Shown: positions 15,090-23,026 of the stretch, in pieces
How the letters are laid out: each line of letters begins with the position of its first letter
How positions within the stretch are numbered: position 1 is the stretch's first letter
From: Kangiellaceae bacterium
GTDB taxonomy: Bacteria > Pseudomonadota > Gammaproteobacteria > Enterobacterales > Kangiellaceae
Length of the DNA stretch: 23,152 nucleotides
Assembly: GCA_030590405.1 (NCBI GenBank)
Contig: JAUUYO010000012.1
Span: 1-23,152, forward strand
Direction: 5' to 3'
Notes under the pieces: model-generated
Told to the model about the DNA's origin: nothing
Databases searched by the model: none
Seen by the model: only the letters and a program-made list of their open reading frames with translations
Made by a program: the position numbers and the translations under genes

Positions 15090-16019
15090 ATGAAATTATC
15101 GACAGACAATATCCTCTTGTGGAGTAAAAACATCTCAAACTGGTTACCGGTTATCCAGTGGAGTGGTTGGCTACTGATCACGGTGATTTTAGCCAAACTC
15201 TTTTGGCTGATAACGCTGCATATCACCAGTCCTGATGTGTCCAAACAAACCATCTCGGTGAGTTCCAGAACCGCTCAATCCCAATCCAGCAGCGCTATCG
15301 ATGTTTCGGCATTGGTCAATCGCCATCTGTTTGGCAGTGCTGAAACGGCCGCAGTTGTTGAAGTGGAAGATGTAGTCGAAGTAGAAACACGGCTAAACCT
15401 GAAGCTCAAAGGCACCTATGCAGCAGACAATAAATCTCACTCCAATTCAATTATTGAAGACAGCCAAGGCAAGCAAGCCGTTTATTTTATCGACGATAAG
15501 CTGAAAGTGTCTGGTCGAGTCTTTTTACGTCAGGTTTATCTGGACCGGGTGATTATAGAGACCAATGGTCGCAAGGAAGTTTTACGCTTAAAAGATGACT
15601 TACCGCAAATGACTAAAGCAGTCGGTAAAAAACCGCCTGGCGCTAAAAAAAGCGGTGCCAGGGTCGACGATAAGCGGAAATATCAACAAATCAGCAAATC
15701 ACTCAATAAATACCGAAAACAATTACTCGATGATCCCTTGAGCCTGGTAGGACTGATTAATTATCAACCCAAAATGGCAAATGGTGAGATGGTCGGCATT
15801 ACTATCTCTCCAGGAAAAGATAAACGCTTATTTACCCAGTTAGGTTTACGAGCAAGAGATGTGATTACCTCGATTAATGGCGTTTCATTATCGGATCCAC
15901 AAAATGCGATGCAGTTAATGTCAGACATTCAAAATATGCAAGAATTACAAGTAGAAATAAATCGTGGCAGTGAAACCATCAGTTTATTATTAAATTTGAA
16001 CGATAAAGTAGGAATTTAG
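15090..16019 (+). CDS. gspC: Type II secretion inner-membrane protein GspC
   Basis: A 309-aa protein that links the inner-membrane platform to the outer-membrane secretin and helps select substrates. There is a short cytoplasmic N-terminus, one membrane helix (about 17-44), a Ser-rich linker and the homology region (about 70-170; VNRHLFG, then LNLKLKGTYA and VFLRQVYLDRVII). After a basic Pro/Lys linker (KKPPGAKKSGARVDDKRK) comes a C-terminal PDZ domain (about 215-305, with MVGITISPGKDKRLFTQLGL and RARDVITSINGVSL). It begins the operon, and gspD follows after a 224-bp gap containing palindromes. The PDZ form, not the coiled-coil form, is present. The start has only a weak GAAG site about 12 nt upstream, but the membrane-helix position fits it. 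Confidence 0.94.
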   Translation: MKLSTDNILLWSKNISNWLPVIQWSGWLLITVILAKLFWLITLHITSPDVSKQTISVSSRTAQSQSSSAIDVSALVNRHLFGSAETAAVVEVEDVVEVETRLNLKLKGTYAADNKSHSNSIIEDSQGKQAVYFIDDKLKVSGRVFLRQVYLDRVIIETNGRKEVLRLKDDLPQMTKAVGKKPPGAKKSGARVDDKRKYQQISKSLNKYRKQLLDDPLSLVGLINYQPKMANGEMVGITISPGKDKRLFTQLGLRARDVITSINGVSLSDPQNAMQLMSDIQNMQELQVEINRGSETISLLLNLNDKVGI

Positions 16020-16104
16020 CTGTGTTAATTAGATACTTAAATAAATCGGTTAAATTTAAAAAATAATTTTTTAAAATTTAATTCCCAGGTAACTTGTTGG
16101 GAAA

Positions 16105-16160
16105 AAGTAGCTTGGCCTTTAGGTCAGCGGCTCTACTTGAAATATTGGCCTGAAGGCCAA
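16105..16160. repeat. Palindromic repeat element in gspC-gspD gap
   Basis: Two hairpins lie side by side. The first is AAGTAG/CTACTT (16105-16110, 16133-16138) enclosing TGGCC/GGTCA (16113-16117, 16122-16126). The second is a perfect TTGGCC-TGAA-GGCCAA (16145-16160). The two halves look related (TTGGCCTTTAGGTCA and TTGGCCTGAAGGCCAA), as in dispersed REP-like elements. No T-run follows, so it is not a classical terminator. Confidence 0.65.
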
Positions 16161-16243
16161 CCTACAATTTGGATATACACCGTTCGATTGGGACGGAGAT
16201 GTTTAATAGTAACCACCCAAGTAAGAATAAAGGAAAAAGTTCT

Positions 16244-18307
16244 GTGTTAAAGATAACCATCAAAAAATTGGCGATTGCGACATTAAGTCTGGTATTGATT
16301 GCTAGCAGCGTACAAGCGGATAAGGCAACCATTAATCAAAAAGAAACCGATATCGGGGTTTTTATTGAGATGGTCAGCCGCTTAACCGGAAAAACTTTTA
16401 TTGTGGACCCGCGCGTCAGAAATAAAAAAATTACGGTTATCTCGCAACATGAAATGGATGAAGATGAAATCTTTGCATTGTTTTTAAGCGTTTTAAAAGT
16501 CCACCAGTTTTCAGCGGTTGAAACTAACGGTATTTATAAAATTGAGCAACTGCAAACCGCCAAGCAAGATTCTGCGGAAGTCTACGACGAAGGGCAAAAA
16601 TATTCAGGCGATCAGCTGGTCACTCGCGTGATCAAAGTTGATAACGTCGATGTTTCACAGTTAGTGCCCAACCTCAGGACATTAATTCCACAGCAAGGAC
16701 ATATGGCAGCCTACAAGCCAACCAATGTGATCGTGATCCATGATGCGGCTGCCAATCTGGACCGAATTGTTAAAATCATTCAAAAAATTGACAAAGAAAG
16801 TAATCAGGAAATCGAAATCATTGAAGTGAAATATGCTTCCGCTACCGAAATCGTTCGGATTCTGGAAAGCTTGGAAAAACAAAGTGGTGGCGCGAAAAAA
16901 AATGATGCGAACAAACCAAAATTTGTCGCCGATGAGCGAACCAACAGTATTTTACTCAGTGCTGATAGAAAGAATTCTCTACGACTGAGAACCTTGGTCG
17001 CGCAACTGGATTCACCAGCTAAAAATTCCGGTAATACCAAAGTACGTCATTTGCGCTATGCCAAAGCGGAAGATTTAGCCACATTGCTTGAAGGGGTTGC
17101 CGATTCATTAGAGACTGAAGAAGGCAAAAAGAAAGCCAGCAGCTCCAGGAGAGGCTCCAATAAACTGTATTCGATTAAAGCCCATACCGAAACTAATTCA
17201 TTGGTGATCACCGCGCCGCTAGATATTATGAGCGCTTTTGACTCAGTCATTAATCAACTGGATATTCGTCGTCAACAGGTGCATGTGGAAGCAATCATTG
17301 TTGAAGTGTCAGAAGCGCTCAATAAAGAACTCGGGGTACAATGGATTTCAGACAAAGGTATTATTAATTATTCTAATACTTCGCCGAGTATTACTACTTT
17401 GGCAGCAGGAGTTTTATCAAATCGAGGGCGAACTCAAGGAGATGTAACTGTTAGAAGAGATCCAGTAACTGGTATTGAAACAAGAACCGAACCAGGAGAC
17501 GATGGCGGAGATGGTGGGCAGGGCATCGCTACAGCCATTGCAGGGATAACTGGGGCACTGTTTGGTTTTACTGATGGTAAATCTTGGGCGGGCTTGCTTA
17601 AAGTACTGGCCACTGATAGTGAATCCAATGTTCTATCAACTCCCAGTTTAACCACATTAGACAATGAAGAAGCTACCATCAGTATCGGTCAGGAAATTCC
17701 GGTGATCACTGGTTCTCAATTGGGCACTGGTAATGCTAATCCATTTCAATCGGTGAATCGTTTAGATGTTGGAATTAAGCTAAAAATTACCCCGCAAATT
17801 AATGAAGGCAATGCGGTGGTGTTGGAAATAGAACAGGAAGTTTCTGGTATTGCAGGCAGTACTGCGGTGGATATCATTACCAATAAACGTCAAATTAATA
17901 CGACCGTTTTGGTCAATAGCGGCCAAACCATTGTGCTTGGTGGATTGATTGATAACGATGTGCAAGAGAGTGAGCAAAAAATCCCTATATTGGGTGATAT
18001 CCCGTGGTTGGGGCGATTGTTTTCCTCATCCACTACCACAAAACGTAAAACTAATTTAATGGTTTTTATTCGCCCCACCATTATTACCGACACCTCAGAA
18101 ATCAATTCGGTTAGCTCGCAAAAATATAATTATATGCGAGCGCTGCAACTGGATAGAAAAATGCGAGGTATTGCATTAATGCCGCTCACCGACCCTGCCG
18201 TTTTGCCTGATTGGGATGAATCACTGGCATTACCGCCTTCTTTTGAAGAAGCTCTTAAGCAAGATGAAGCGCCAAATTTATCACAACAGGCCAAAGAGAG
18301 TAACTAA
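16244..18307 (+). CDS. gspD: Type II secretion secretin GspD
   Basis: The outer-membrane channel of the secretion machine. Start GTG 16244 was chosen: AAGGA lies 9 nt upstream, and it gives a clean signal peptide of 25 residues cut after SSVQA. ATG 16199 or TTG 16169 would put a hydrophilic tail before the signal peptide. The product is 687 aa, normal for the family. In order there are N0 (about 26-100), N1-N3 (about 110-330, with a hydrophilic KKKASSSRRGSNK loop), and the secretin core with SNVLSTPSLTTLDNEEATI, IGQEIPVITGSQ and VLGGLIDNDV, ending in KTNLMVFIRPTII. A C-terminal tail follows that in other systems can contact a pilotin; no pilotin gene is visible here. The stop is 1 nt before the gspE ATG. 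Confidence 0.95.
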   Translation: MLKITIKKLAIATLSLVLIASSVQADKATINQKETDIGVFIEMVSRLTGKTFIVDPRVRNKKITVISQHEMDEDEIFALFLSVLKVHQFSAVETNGIYKIEQLQTAKQDSAEVYDEGQKYSGDQLVTRVIKVDNVDVSQLVPNLRTLIPQQGHMAAYKPTNVIVIHDAAANLDRIVKIIQKIDKESNQEIEIIEVKYASATEIVRILESLEKQSGGAKKNDANKPKFVADERTNSILLSADRKNSLRLRTLVAQLDSPAKNSGNTKVRHLRYAKAEDLATLLEGVADSLETEEGKKKASSSRRGSNKLYSIKAHTETNSLVITAPLDIMSAFDSVINQLDIRRQQVHVEAIIVEVSEALNKELGVQWISDKGIINYSNTSPSITTLAAGVLSNRGRTQGDVTVRRDPVTGIETRTEPGDDGGDGGQGIATAIAGITGALFGFTDGKSWAGLLKVLATDSESNVLSTPSLTTLDNEEATISIGQEIPVITGSQLGTGNANPFQSVNRLDVGIKLKITPQINEGNAVVLEIEQEVSGIAGSTAVDIITNKRQINTTVLVNSGQTIVLGGLIDNDVQESEQKIPILGDIPWLGRLFSSSTTTKRKTNLMVFIRPTIITDTSEINSVSSQKYNYMRALQLDRKMRGIALMPLTDPAVLPDWDESLALPPSFEEALKQDEAPNLSQQAKESN

Positions 18308-18308
18308 C

Positions 18309-19874
18309 ATGGCAGTCAGTGATTTCGTTAGAAACAGCGAAGATGAACCATCCGTACAAACTATGTTGGTGGAACCTGATGTGCTCGAAGAGCCACATGT
18401 GGAAGTTCGCCTGCCATTTTCATTTGCCAAACGGCAGGGCATTGTTTTTAAAATCAGACAAGAAAGCGATGAGACGATTAACGCGGTAGTCAGAAACAAT
18501 GCCAGTGTTCAAGCGTTATCTGAAGCTCGTCGTTTTGCCAGTCAACGAGTTAAATTTGAACAAGTCAGCGACGAAGATTTTGAATTTACTTTAGGAAAAG
18601 TTTATCAGGATAATGCTGGCGAAGCGATGGCGGCGATGGAAGATATTGGCGATGATTTAGATTTGTTTAAGTTAGCCGAAGAGTTGCCGGAAACCGAAGA
18701 TCTGTTAGAAGCCGATGATGACGCGCCAATCATTAAATTGATCAATGCGCTGCTTACCGAAGCCATCAAAGAAAACGCCTCCGACATTCATGTCGAAACC
18801 TTTGAAAATGAGTTGAAAATTCGTTTCCGCGTCGATGGGATTTTACGAGAGGTATTAAGTCCCGGTAAAAAATTAGCGCCGTTATTAGTTTCCCGAATCA
18901 AAGTCATGGCCAAGTTGGATATCGCAGAAAAGCGTATTCCCCAAGATGGCCGGATAGCATTAAAAATCGCCAATCGAGGGGTGGATGTGCGTGTATCGAC
19001 CATTCCCTCAAGTCATGGCGAGCGAGTGGTGATGCGATTGTTGGATAAACAAGCTGGTCGTTTAGATTTTTCTCATCTCGGCATGCCTGAACATATTATG
19101 GATGAGATGGATAAATTATTGCATAAACCCCATGGTATTATCCTGGTGACCGGACCAACTGGCTCCGGTAAAACAACTACCTTGTACGCTGGCTTGACCT
19201 TACTCAATAACACTACCCGAAATATTTTAACGGTCGAAGACCCCATCGAATATTTGTTAAATGGGATCGGGCAAACCCAGGTAAACACCAAAGTAGATAT
19301 GACCTTTGCACGGGGGCTAAGAGCCATATTGCGACAAGATCCTGATGTGGTCATGGTGGGAGAAATCCGCGATCTGGAAACTGCCGAAATTGCGGTTCAA
19401 GCCAGTTTAACCGGCCATCTGGTATTGTCTACTTTGCATACCAATACGGCATCTGGCGCGGTTACTCGATTGCACGATATGGGGATAGAGCCTTTCCTAT
19501 TGTCATCCAGTTTATTGGGCGTATTAGCTCAGCGACTGGTCAGAACTTTATGTCCATCCTGTAAACAAAGTCAGCCAGCCAATGAAAAAGAATGTGAGCT
19601 TATGGGCTTTGACGAGACTCACCCTCCACCCATTTTTCATGGTGTTGGTTGCGCGGAATGTAATCATTCGGGTTATCGGGGACGACAGGGTATTTTTGAA
19701 CTGGTGGTGATTGATGAAGAGACTCGTGCCATGATCCATAATGGTGCCGGTGAATTAGAAATTGAAAAACACGCCAGACAAAAAGGTTTCAGTATTCGTG
19801 AAGACGGAAAACGTCGGGTACTTGAAGGCATTACCACGGTCGAAGAAGTGCTTAGAGTGACCAGAGAAGACTAA
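18309..19874 (+). CDS. gspE: Type II secretion ATPase GspE
   Basis: A 521-aa cytoplasmic hexameric ATPase that powers pseudopilus assembly. ATG 18309 was chosen because it lies 1 nt after the gspD stop; the frame is open further upstream, but that sequence is gspD coding. The N-terminal domain (about 1-130) is acidic. The core has Walker A GPTGSGKTT (282-290), the Asp box/Walker B region RQDPDVVMVGEIRD (342-355) and a His box TGHLVLSTLHTN. A tetracysteine zinc element CPSC...CAEC (Cys415, 418, 448, 451) is typical of GspE. Its TAA overlaps the gspF ATG by one base, so the genes are translationally coupled. All catalytic motifs are intact. Confidence 0.97.
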   Translation: MAVSDFVRNSEDEPSVQTMLVEPDVLEEPHVEVRLPFSFAKRQGIVFKIRQESDETINAVVRNNASVQALSEARRFASQRVKFEQVSDEDFEFTLGKVYQDNAGEAMAAMEDIGDDLDLFKLAEELPETEDLLEADDDAPIIKLINALLTEAIKENASDIHVETFENELKIRFRVDGILREVLSPGKKLAPLLVSRIKVMAKLDIAEKRIPQDGRIALKIANRGVDVRVSTIPSSHGERVVMRLLDKQAGRLDFSHLGMPEHIMDEMDKLLHKPHGIILVTGPTGSGKTTTLYAGLTLLNNTTRNILTVEDPIEYLLNGIGQTQVNTKVDMTFARGLRAILRQDPDVVMVGEIRDLETAEIAVQASLTGHLVLSTLHTNTASGAVTRLHDMGIEPFLLSSSLLGVLAQRLVRTLCPSCKQSQPANEKECELMGFDETHPPPIFHGVGCAECNHSGYRGRQGIFELVVIDEETRAMIHNGAGELEIEKHARQKGFSIREDGKRRVLEGITTVEEVLRVTRED

Positions 19875-21097
19875 TGGCGGCGTTTGAATACATTGCCCTT
19901 GACGGCGCAGGAAAACAAACAAAAGGCGTGATGGAAGGCGATACCCCTCGCCAGGTCCGTTCCCTTTTGCGGGATAAAAATTTAATTCCAATTGAAGTCG
20001 AAGGAGTTAACAAAAAATCCAAAAGAAAAAATGCTGGCCAAAAAGAGGCTTTTTTTCAGACAAAAATTAGTGCGGGTGATTTAGCGCTGATCACCCGGCA
20101 AATTGCGACACTAGTAAAAGCCGCCATACCTGTGGAAGAATCCATTAAAGCCGTGGCAGAACAGTGCGAAAAAAATAAACAGCAAACCATGTTACTCGGG
20201 ATCCGTGCACGAGTAGTAGAAGGGCATACTTTGGCGGATGCTTTGAGTGAATATCCTGGAATTTTTTCTGAACTCTATCGTTCCATGGTTGCTGCTGGTG
20301 AAAAGTCAGGCCACCTGGAATTAGTGCTGGAAAGATTGGCCGATTACACTGAGTCACGTCAAGCCATATCGCAAAAAATTACCGGCGCGTTGGTTTATCC
20401 GGTTATTTTATCTTTGGTCAGTATATTAATTGTCGGATTTCTACTAGGTTACGTGGTGCCGCAAATTACTGAAAGTTTTGTGCGCTCAGGCCAGGAATTG
20501 CCCTGGTTAACTCAGGCGCTTTTAACCATGAGCGAATTTGTGCAATCTTGGGGGCTTTTGAGCGGACTCATTATTGTGATGCTGATCGTTGGATTCAAAT
20601 ATTTATTACGAAAACCCAATATTCGTTTAGTTTGGGACCGCTGGAAAATCAGAGCCTGGATCATCGGAAAAATAATTCGAGGGCTGAACGCGGCAAGATT
20701 TGCCCGAACTTTGGCAATCTTAAATGCCAGTAGCGTGCCATTACTAGAAGGATTAAAAATAGCCGCTGATGTGATGTCCAATGTTGAATTAAAAAACGCC
20801 GTCAATGAAGCCGCTTCAAGAGTGAGTGAAGGCGCTGGGCTTAAAGTATCGCTGCAACAATGCGGTTATTTTCCGCCGATGATGTTACACATGATCGCCA
20901 GTGGTGAAAACTCTGGTGAGTTAGAACAAATGCTTGACCGAGCTGCCGATAATCAGGAAACCCAGTTTAATAATCTGGTCAGCGTGATGATGGATATGAT
21001 TGGTCCGGTAATGATTTTGATCATGGGTGGTTTTGTTTTTGCGATTGTATTGGCGATTATGTTGCCAGTGTTTGAATTGAGCAATACACTGACTTAA
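19874..21097 (+). CDS. gspF: Type II secretion inner-membrane platform protein GspF
   Basis: A 407-aa polytopic inner-membrane protein that anchors the assembly platform and contacts GspE and GspL. The N-terminus (MAAFEYIALDGAGKQTKG) is typical of the family. Two repeated GspF domains follow: the first (about 70-195) carries LALITRQIATLVKAAIPVEES and the GEKSGHLELVLERLADY block, and the second (about 275-400) carries RFARTLAILNASSVPLLEGLK and SGENSGELEQMLDRAADNQE. Three membrane helices lie near residues 170-195, 220-245 and 375-400. Its ATG overlaps the gspE stop (TAATG). A 165-bp gap with repeats separates it from gspG. Confidence 0.96.
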   Translation: MAAFEYIALDGAGKQTKGVMEGDTPRQVRSLLRDKNLIPIEVEGVNKKSKRKNAGQKEAFFQTKISAGDLALITRQIATLVKAAIPVEESIKAVAEQCEKNKQQTMLLGIRARVVEGHTLADALSEYPGIFSELYRSMVAAGEKSGHLELVLERLADYTESRQAISQKITGALVYPVILSLVSILIVGFLLGYVVPQITESFVRSGQELPWLTQALLTMSEFVQSWGLLSGLIIVMLIVGFKYLLRKPNIRLVWDRWKIRAWIIGKIIRGLNAARFARTLAILNASSVPLLEGLKIAADVMSNVELKNAVNEAASRVSEGAGLKVSLQQCGYFPPMMLHMIASGENSGELEQMLDRAADNQETQFNNLVSVMMDMIGPVMILIMGGFVFAIVLAIMLPVFELSNTLT

Positions 21098-21102
21098 AAA
21101 AA

Positions 21103-21219
21103 CCCTCCCCCTTTTTGAAGGGGGACTGAGGGGGATTTAGAAAATACTATCCAGACGATGACCTTTTTGGTTGTCGTTAGGCCAGTCAATCTCCCCTGGC
21201 CCCTCTTCGCAAAGAGGGG
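21103..21219. repeat. Two palindromic repeat elements in gspF-gspG gap
   Basis: The first is a hairpin of CCCCCTT (21107-21113) with AAGGGGG (21118-21124), enclosed by CCCTC/GAGGG (21103-21107, 21129-21133). The second is a perfect 8-bp stem CCCCTCTT/AAGAGGGG (21200-21207, 21212-21219) with a CGCA loop. Both are C/G-rich in an AT-rich setting, which marks them as inserted dispersed repeats. The first could reduce read-through into gspG. Confidence 0.65.
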
Positions 21220-21262
21220 GACGTTATTTATGAAACAATCAACTTTTCTTAAGAGGTTTATA

Positions 21263-21721
21263 ATGAAACAACAATCTGGTTTTTCACTTTTAGAAATTCT
21301 GGTAGCAATGGCAATTATGGCGATCCTGGGTGGGGTGATGGTGATTAAGTTTGCTGGTAAAACCCAAGAGGCAAACCTGATTAAAATTAAAACAGATATT
21401 AAGGCGCTTGAATCGGCGCTGATACAATATAGTGCAGATAATTTTATGTACCCGACTACCGAGCAAGGTCTCGAAGCTTTGGAGCAAAAACCTAGCAGTC
21501 GACCGGAGCCTAAAAACTATGCGCGCCAGGGATATATAAAGTTGGCGATGGATCCCTGGGGTAACGCTTATCAATACGCTTATCCTGGTGAGTTTGCAGA
21601 ATATGATATTTATTCACTCGGCGCGGATGGTGAAGAAGGCGGCGAAGATATGGCAACCGACATCGGAAACTGGAATGCCGATGAAGTTTTGCGGGCCTTT
21701 AAAACCGGTGAACAACAGTAA
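21263..21721 (+). CDS. gspG: Major pseudopilin GspG
   Basis: A 152-aa type IV-like prepilin, the main subunit of the pseudopilus. ATG 21263 was chosen since AGAGG lies 7 nt upstream and the leader MKQQSG is the usual short basic form; ATG 21230, also with a G-rich site, would give a 17-residue leader. Cleavage falls between Gly6 and Phe7 (SG/FSLLE) with Glu at +5, followed by a hydrophobic helix. The C-terminal domain has YPTTEQGLEAL, DPWGNAYQYAYPGE and the calcium-loop region YSLGADGEEGGEDMATDI, all expected for GspG. It lies between repeat-filled gaps yet keeps canonical order. Confidence 0.96.
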   Translation: MKQQSGFSLLEILVAMAIMAILGGVMVIKFAGKTQEANLIKIKTDIKALESALIQYSADNFMYPTTEQGLEALEQKPSSRPEPKNYARQGYIKLAMDPWGNAYQYAYPGEFAEYDIYSLGADGEEGGEDMATDIGNWNADEVLRAFKTGEQQ

Positions 21722-21743
21722 CTTTTTTTCACCTTCATCCTGG

Positions 21744-21765
21744 CCTTCTCCCTCAAGGGAGAAGG
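21744..21765. repeat. Palindromic repeat in gspG-gspH gap
   Basis: A perfect 9-bp stem CCTTCTCCC/GGGAGAAGG (21744-21752, 21757-21765) with a TCAA loop lies 22 nt after the gspG stop. The flanks (CATCCTGG before, GACCGAGAG after) look like part of a longer dispersed element. No T-run follows. Confidence 0.65.
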
Positions 21766-21799
21766 GACCGAGAGAAGTAAGTGGTTTAAATCTGAACGA

Positions 21800-22573
21800 A
21801 TGATGCGACTTTTCAACAAACAACAGGGTTTTAGTTTATTAGAAATTTTAATCGCTATGGCGATCATGGCGATCATGGTGGCGGTTGCTTTTCCTAATCT
21901 GGGCCAATCATCAGATAAACTGGCAAAAAAAGAAATACTAAGGCTGGTAGCTGCGATAGAACTGGTGCGCGACCAGTCGATTATTTTAAATCAGGAATAT
22001 GGTTTAAATATTGATGAAGATGGTTATCAGTTTTTGGTTTTGAGCGAGGGTGAGTCAGAAAAATCAAGCCGCTCTAAACAGTCATCGAATTCAGATAAGT
22101 CCGCAACTTCCGACAAGTTTATGAGTTCTGAAAATAAAGAACATGGCGACGGGATAGACAATTCGGCTAAATCCACGGATTCGATAAAAGCAGCCAAATG
22201 GAAAAGTATCGAAGACATACCGGGATTAGCTGAGCATGAATTTCCAGAAGGACTTGATATTAACCTGACGATTGATGGCGAAAATGTTTTTTCAAGCTCA
22301 GAAGATGAGGTCGAAATCTTTGAACAAGATATTGATATTTTTGATGAAGAGAAGGAAAAAAAGGTTAAACCACCACAGATTTATTTTTTGTCCAGTGGTG
22401 AGCAAAACCAGTTTTCTATCGCAATTGCGGTTGCAGATGAGCAGCAAAGGGATAGAGAGGAAAGACGTTTTTATCGAGTCAGAGGTTTTTTGACCGGTAA
22501 CCTAAAATATGAAGGCCCACTGGAAGGCAATTTATTTCAAGATATTGATCGAGAATATGATGAAGAATTTTGA
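21800..22573 (+). CDS. gspH: Minor pseudopilin GspH with long hydrophilic insertion
   Basis: A 257-aa prepilin, longer than the usual roughly 170-200 aa. The leader is cut between Gly10 and Phe11 (QQG/FSLLE) and is followed by the hydrophobic helix (LEILIAMAIMAIMVAVAFP). The first part of the globular domain (KKEILRLVAAIELVRDQSIILNQEYGLNI) is typical of GspH. Residues about 83-132 are low-complexity Ser/Lys/Asp/Glu sequence (SEKSSRSKQSSNSDKSATSD and more), and residues 165-190 are very acidic (SSEDEVEIFEQDIDIFDEE). The family end then resumes (PPQIYFLSSGEQNQFSIAI and FYRVRGFLTGNL). The start is ATG 21800 or the adjoining ATG 21803; no strong ribosome site is seen. GspH caps the pseudopilus with I, J and K. 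Confidence 0.92.
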   Translation: MMRLFNKQQGFSLLEILIAMAIMAIMVAVAFPNLGQSSDKLAKKEILRLVAAIELVRDQSIILNQEYGLNIDEDGYQFLVLSEGESEKSSRSKQSSNSDKSATSDKFMSSENKEHGDGIDNSAKSTDSIKAAKWKSIEDIPGLAEHEFPEGLDINLTIDGENVFSSSEDEVEIFEQDIDIFDEEKEKKVKPPQIYFLSSGEQNQFSIAIAVADEQQRDREERRFYRVRGFLTGNLKYEGPLEGNLFQDIDREYDEEF

Positions 22574-22592
22574 TAGCGACAGTGGATTGAAT

Positions 22593-22628
22593 AATAGAGA
22601 AAACAATAGAGAAAACAATAGAGAAAAC
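22593..22628 (+). repeat. Three perfect 12-bp tandem repeats before gspI
   Basis: AATAGAGAAAAC occurs three times in direct succession and ends 2 nt before the TTG start of gspI. Each copy carries an AGAGAAAA purine stretch that could act as a weak ribosome-binding region. Copy-number change would alter the gspH-gspI spacing by whole codons. Confidence 0.9.
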
Positions 22629-22630
22629 GA

Positions 22631-23026
22631 TTGAAAAATATCTGCAAACAGCCAAAAGTAAAAGCTTTCACTTTATTAGAAGTGTTGATTGCTATGGCTA
22701 TATTTGGTTATGCCGCAGTTAGTCTGGTTGCTAAAATAGGCAATTACCAAACCGCGCAATTAACTGCCAGTCAACGAACCGTTGCTCATTGGGTTGCTAT
22801 GAATCAAATAGCAGAAGCCCGATTAGAAAAAAACTGGCCTAACATTGGGGTCACGCGTGGCACAGCTGATATGGCGCATAAAACTTGGTATTGGATACAA
22901 ACGGTTAGCAAAACAACAGAAAAAGAGCTTCGCCAGGTTGAAGTCGAAATCCGTTTAGAAGAGCAAGATGAATTGGCCACCACTAAATTTATCGGTTTTA
23001 TTGCTAATAAAGCGATCAAAAAATAA
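22631..23026 (+). CDS. gspI: Minor pseudopilin GspI (TTG start)
   Basis: A 131-aa prepilin. TTG 22631 is the only usable start: an in-frame TAG lies 12 nt upstream (22619), and the first internal ATG falls inside the membrane helix, after the leader. The leader KNICKQPKVKA ends with Ala, not the usual Gly, before FTLLEVLIAMAIFGYAAV (+1 Phe, +5 Glu). The body shows the GspI pattern QLTASQRTVAHWVAMNQIAEARL and a GTADMAHKTWYWIQTV block. It starts the tip complex with J and K. Its TAA overlaps the gspJ ATG. Confidence 0.93.
   Translation: MKNICKQPKVKAFTLLEVLIAMAIFGYAAVSLVAKIGNYQTAQLTASQRTVAHWVAMNQIAEARLEKNWPNIGVTRGTADMAHKTWYWIQTVSKTTEKELRQVEVEIRLEEQDELATTKFIGFIANKAIKK

Noticed and set aside
16169..16243. 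Longer N-terminus for GspD from TTG 16169 or ATG 16199
   Set aside because: It would put a hydrophilic stretch before the signal peptide, and GTG 16244 has a better ribosome site.
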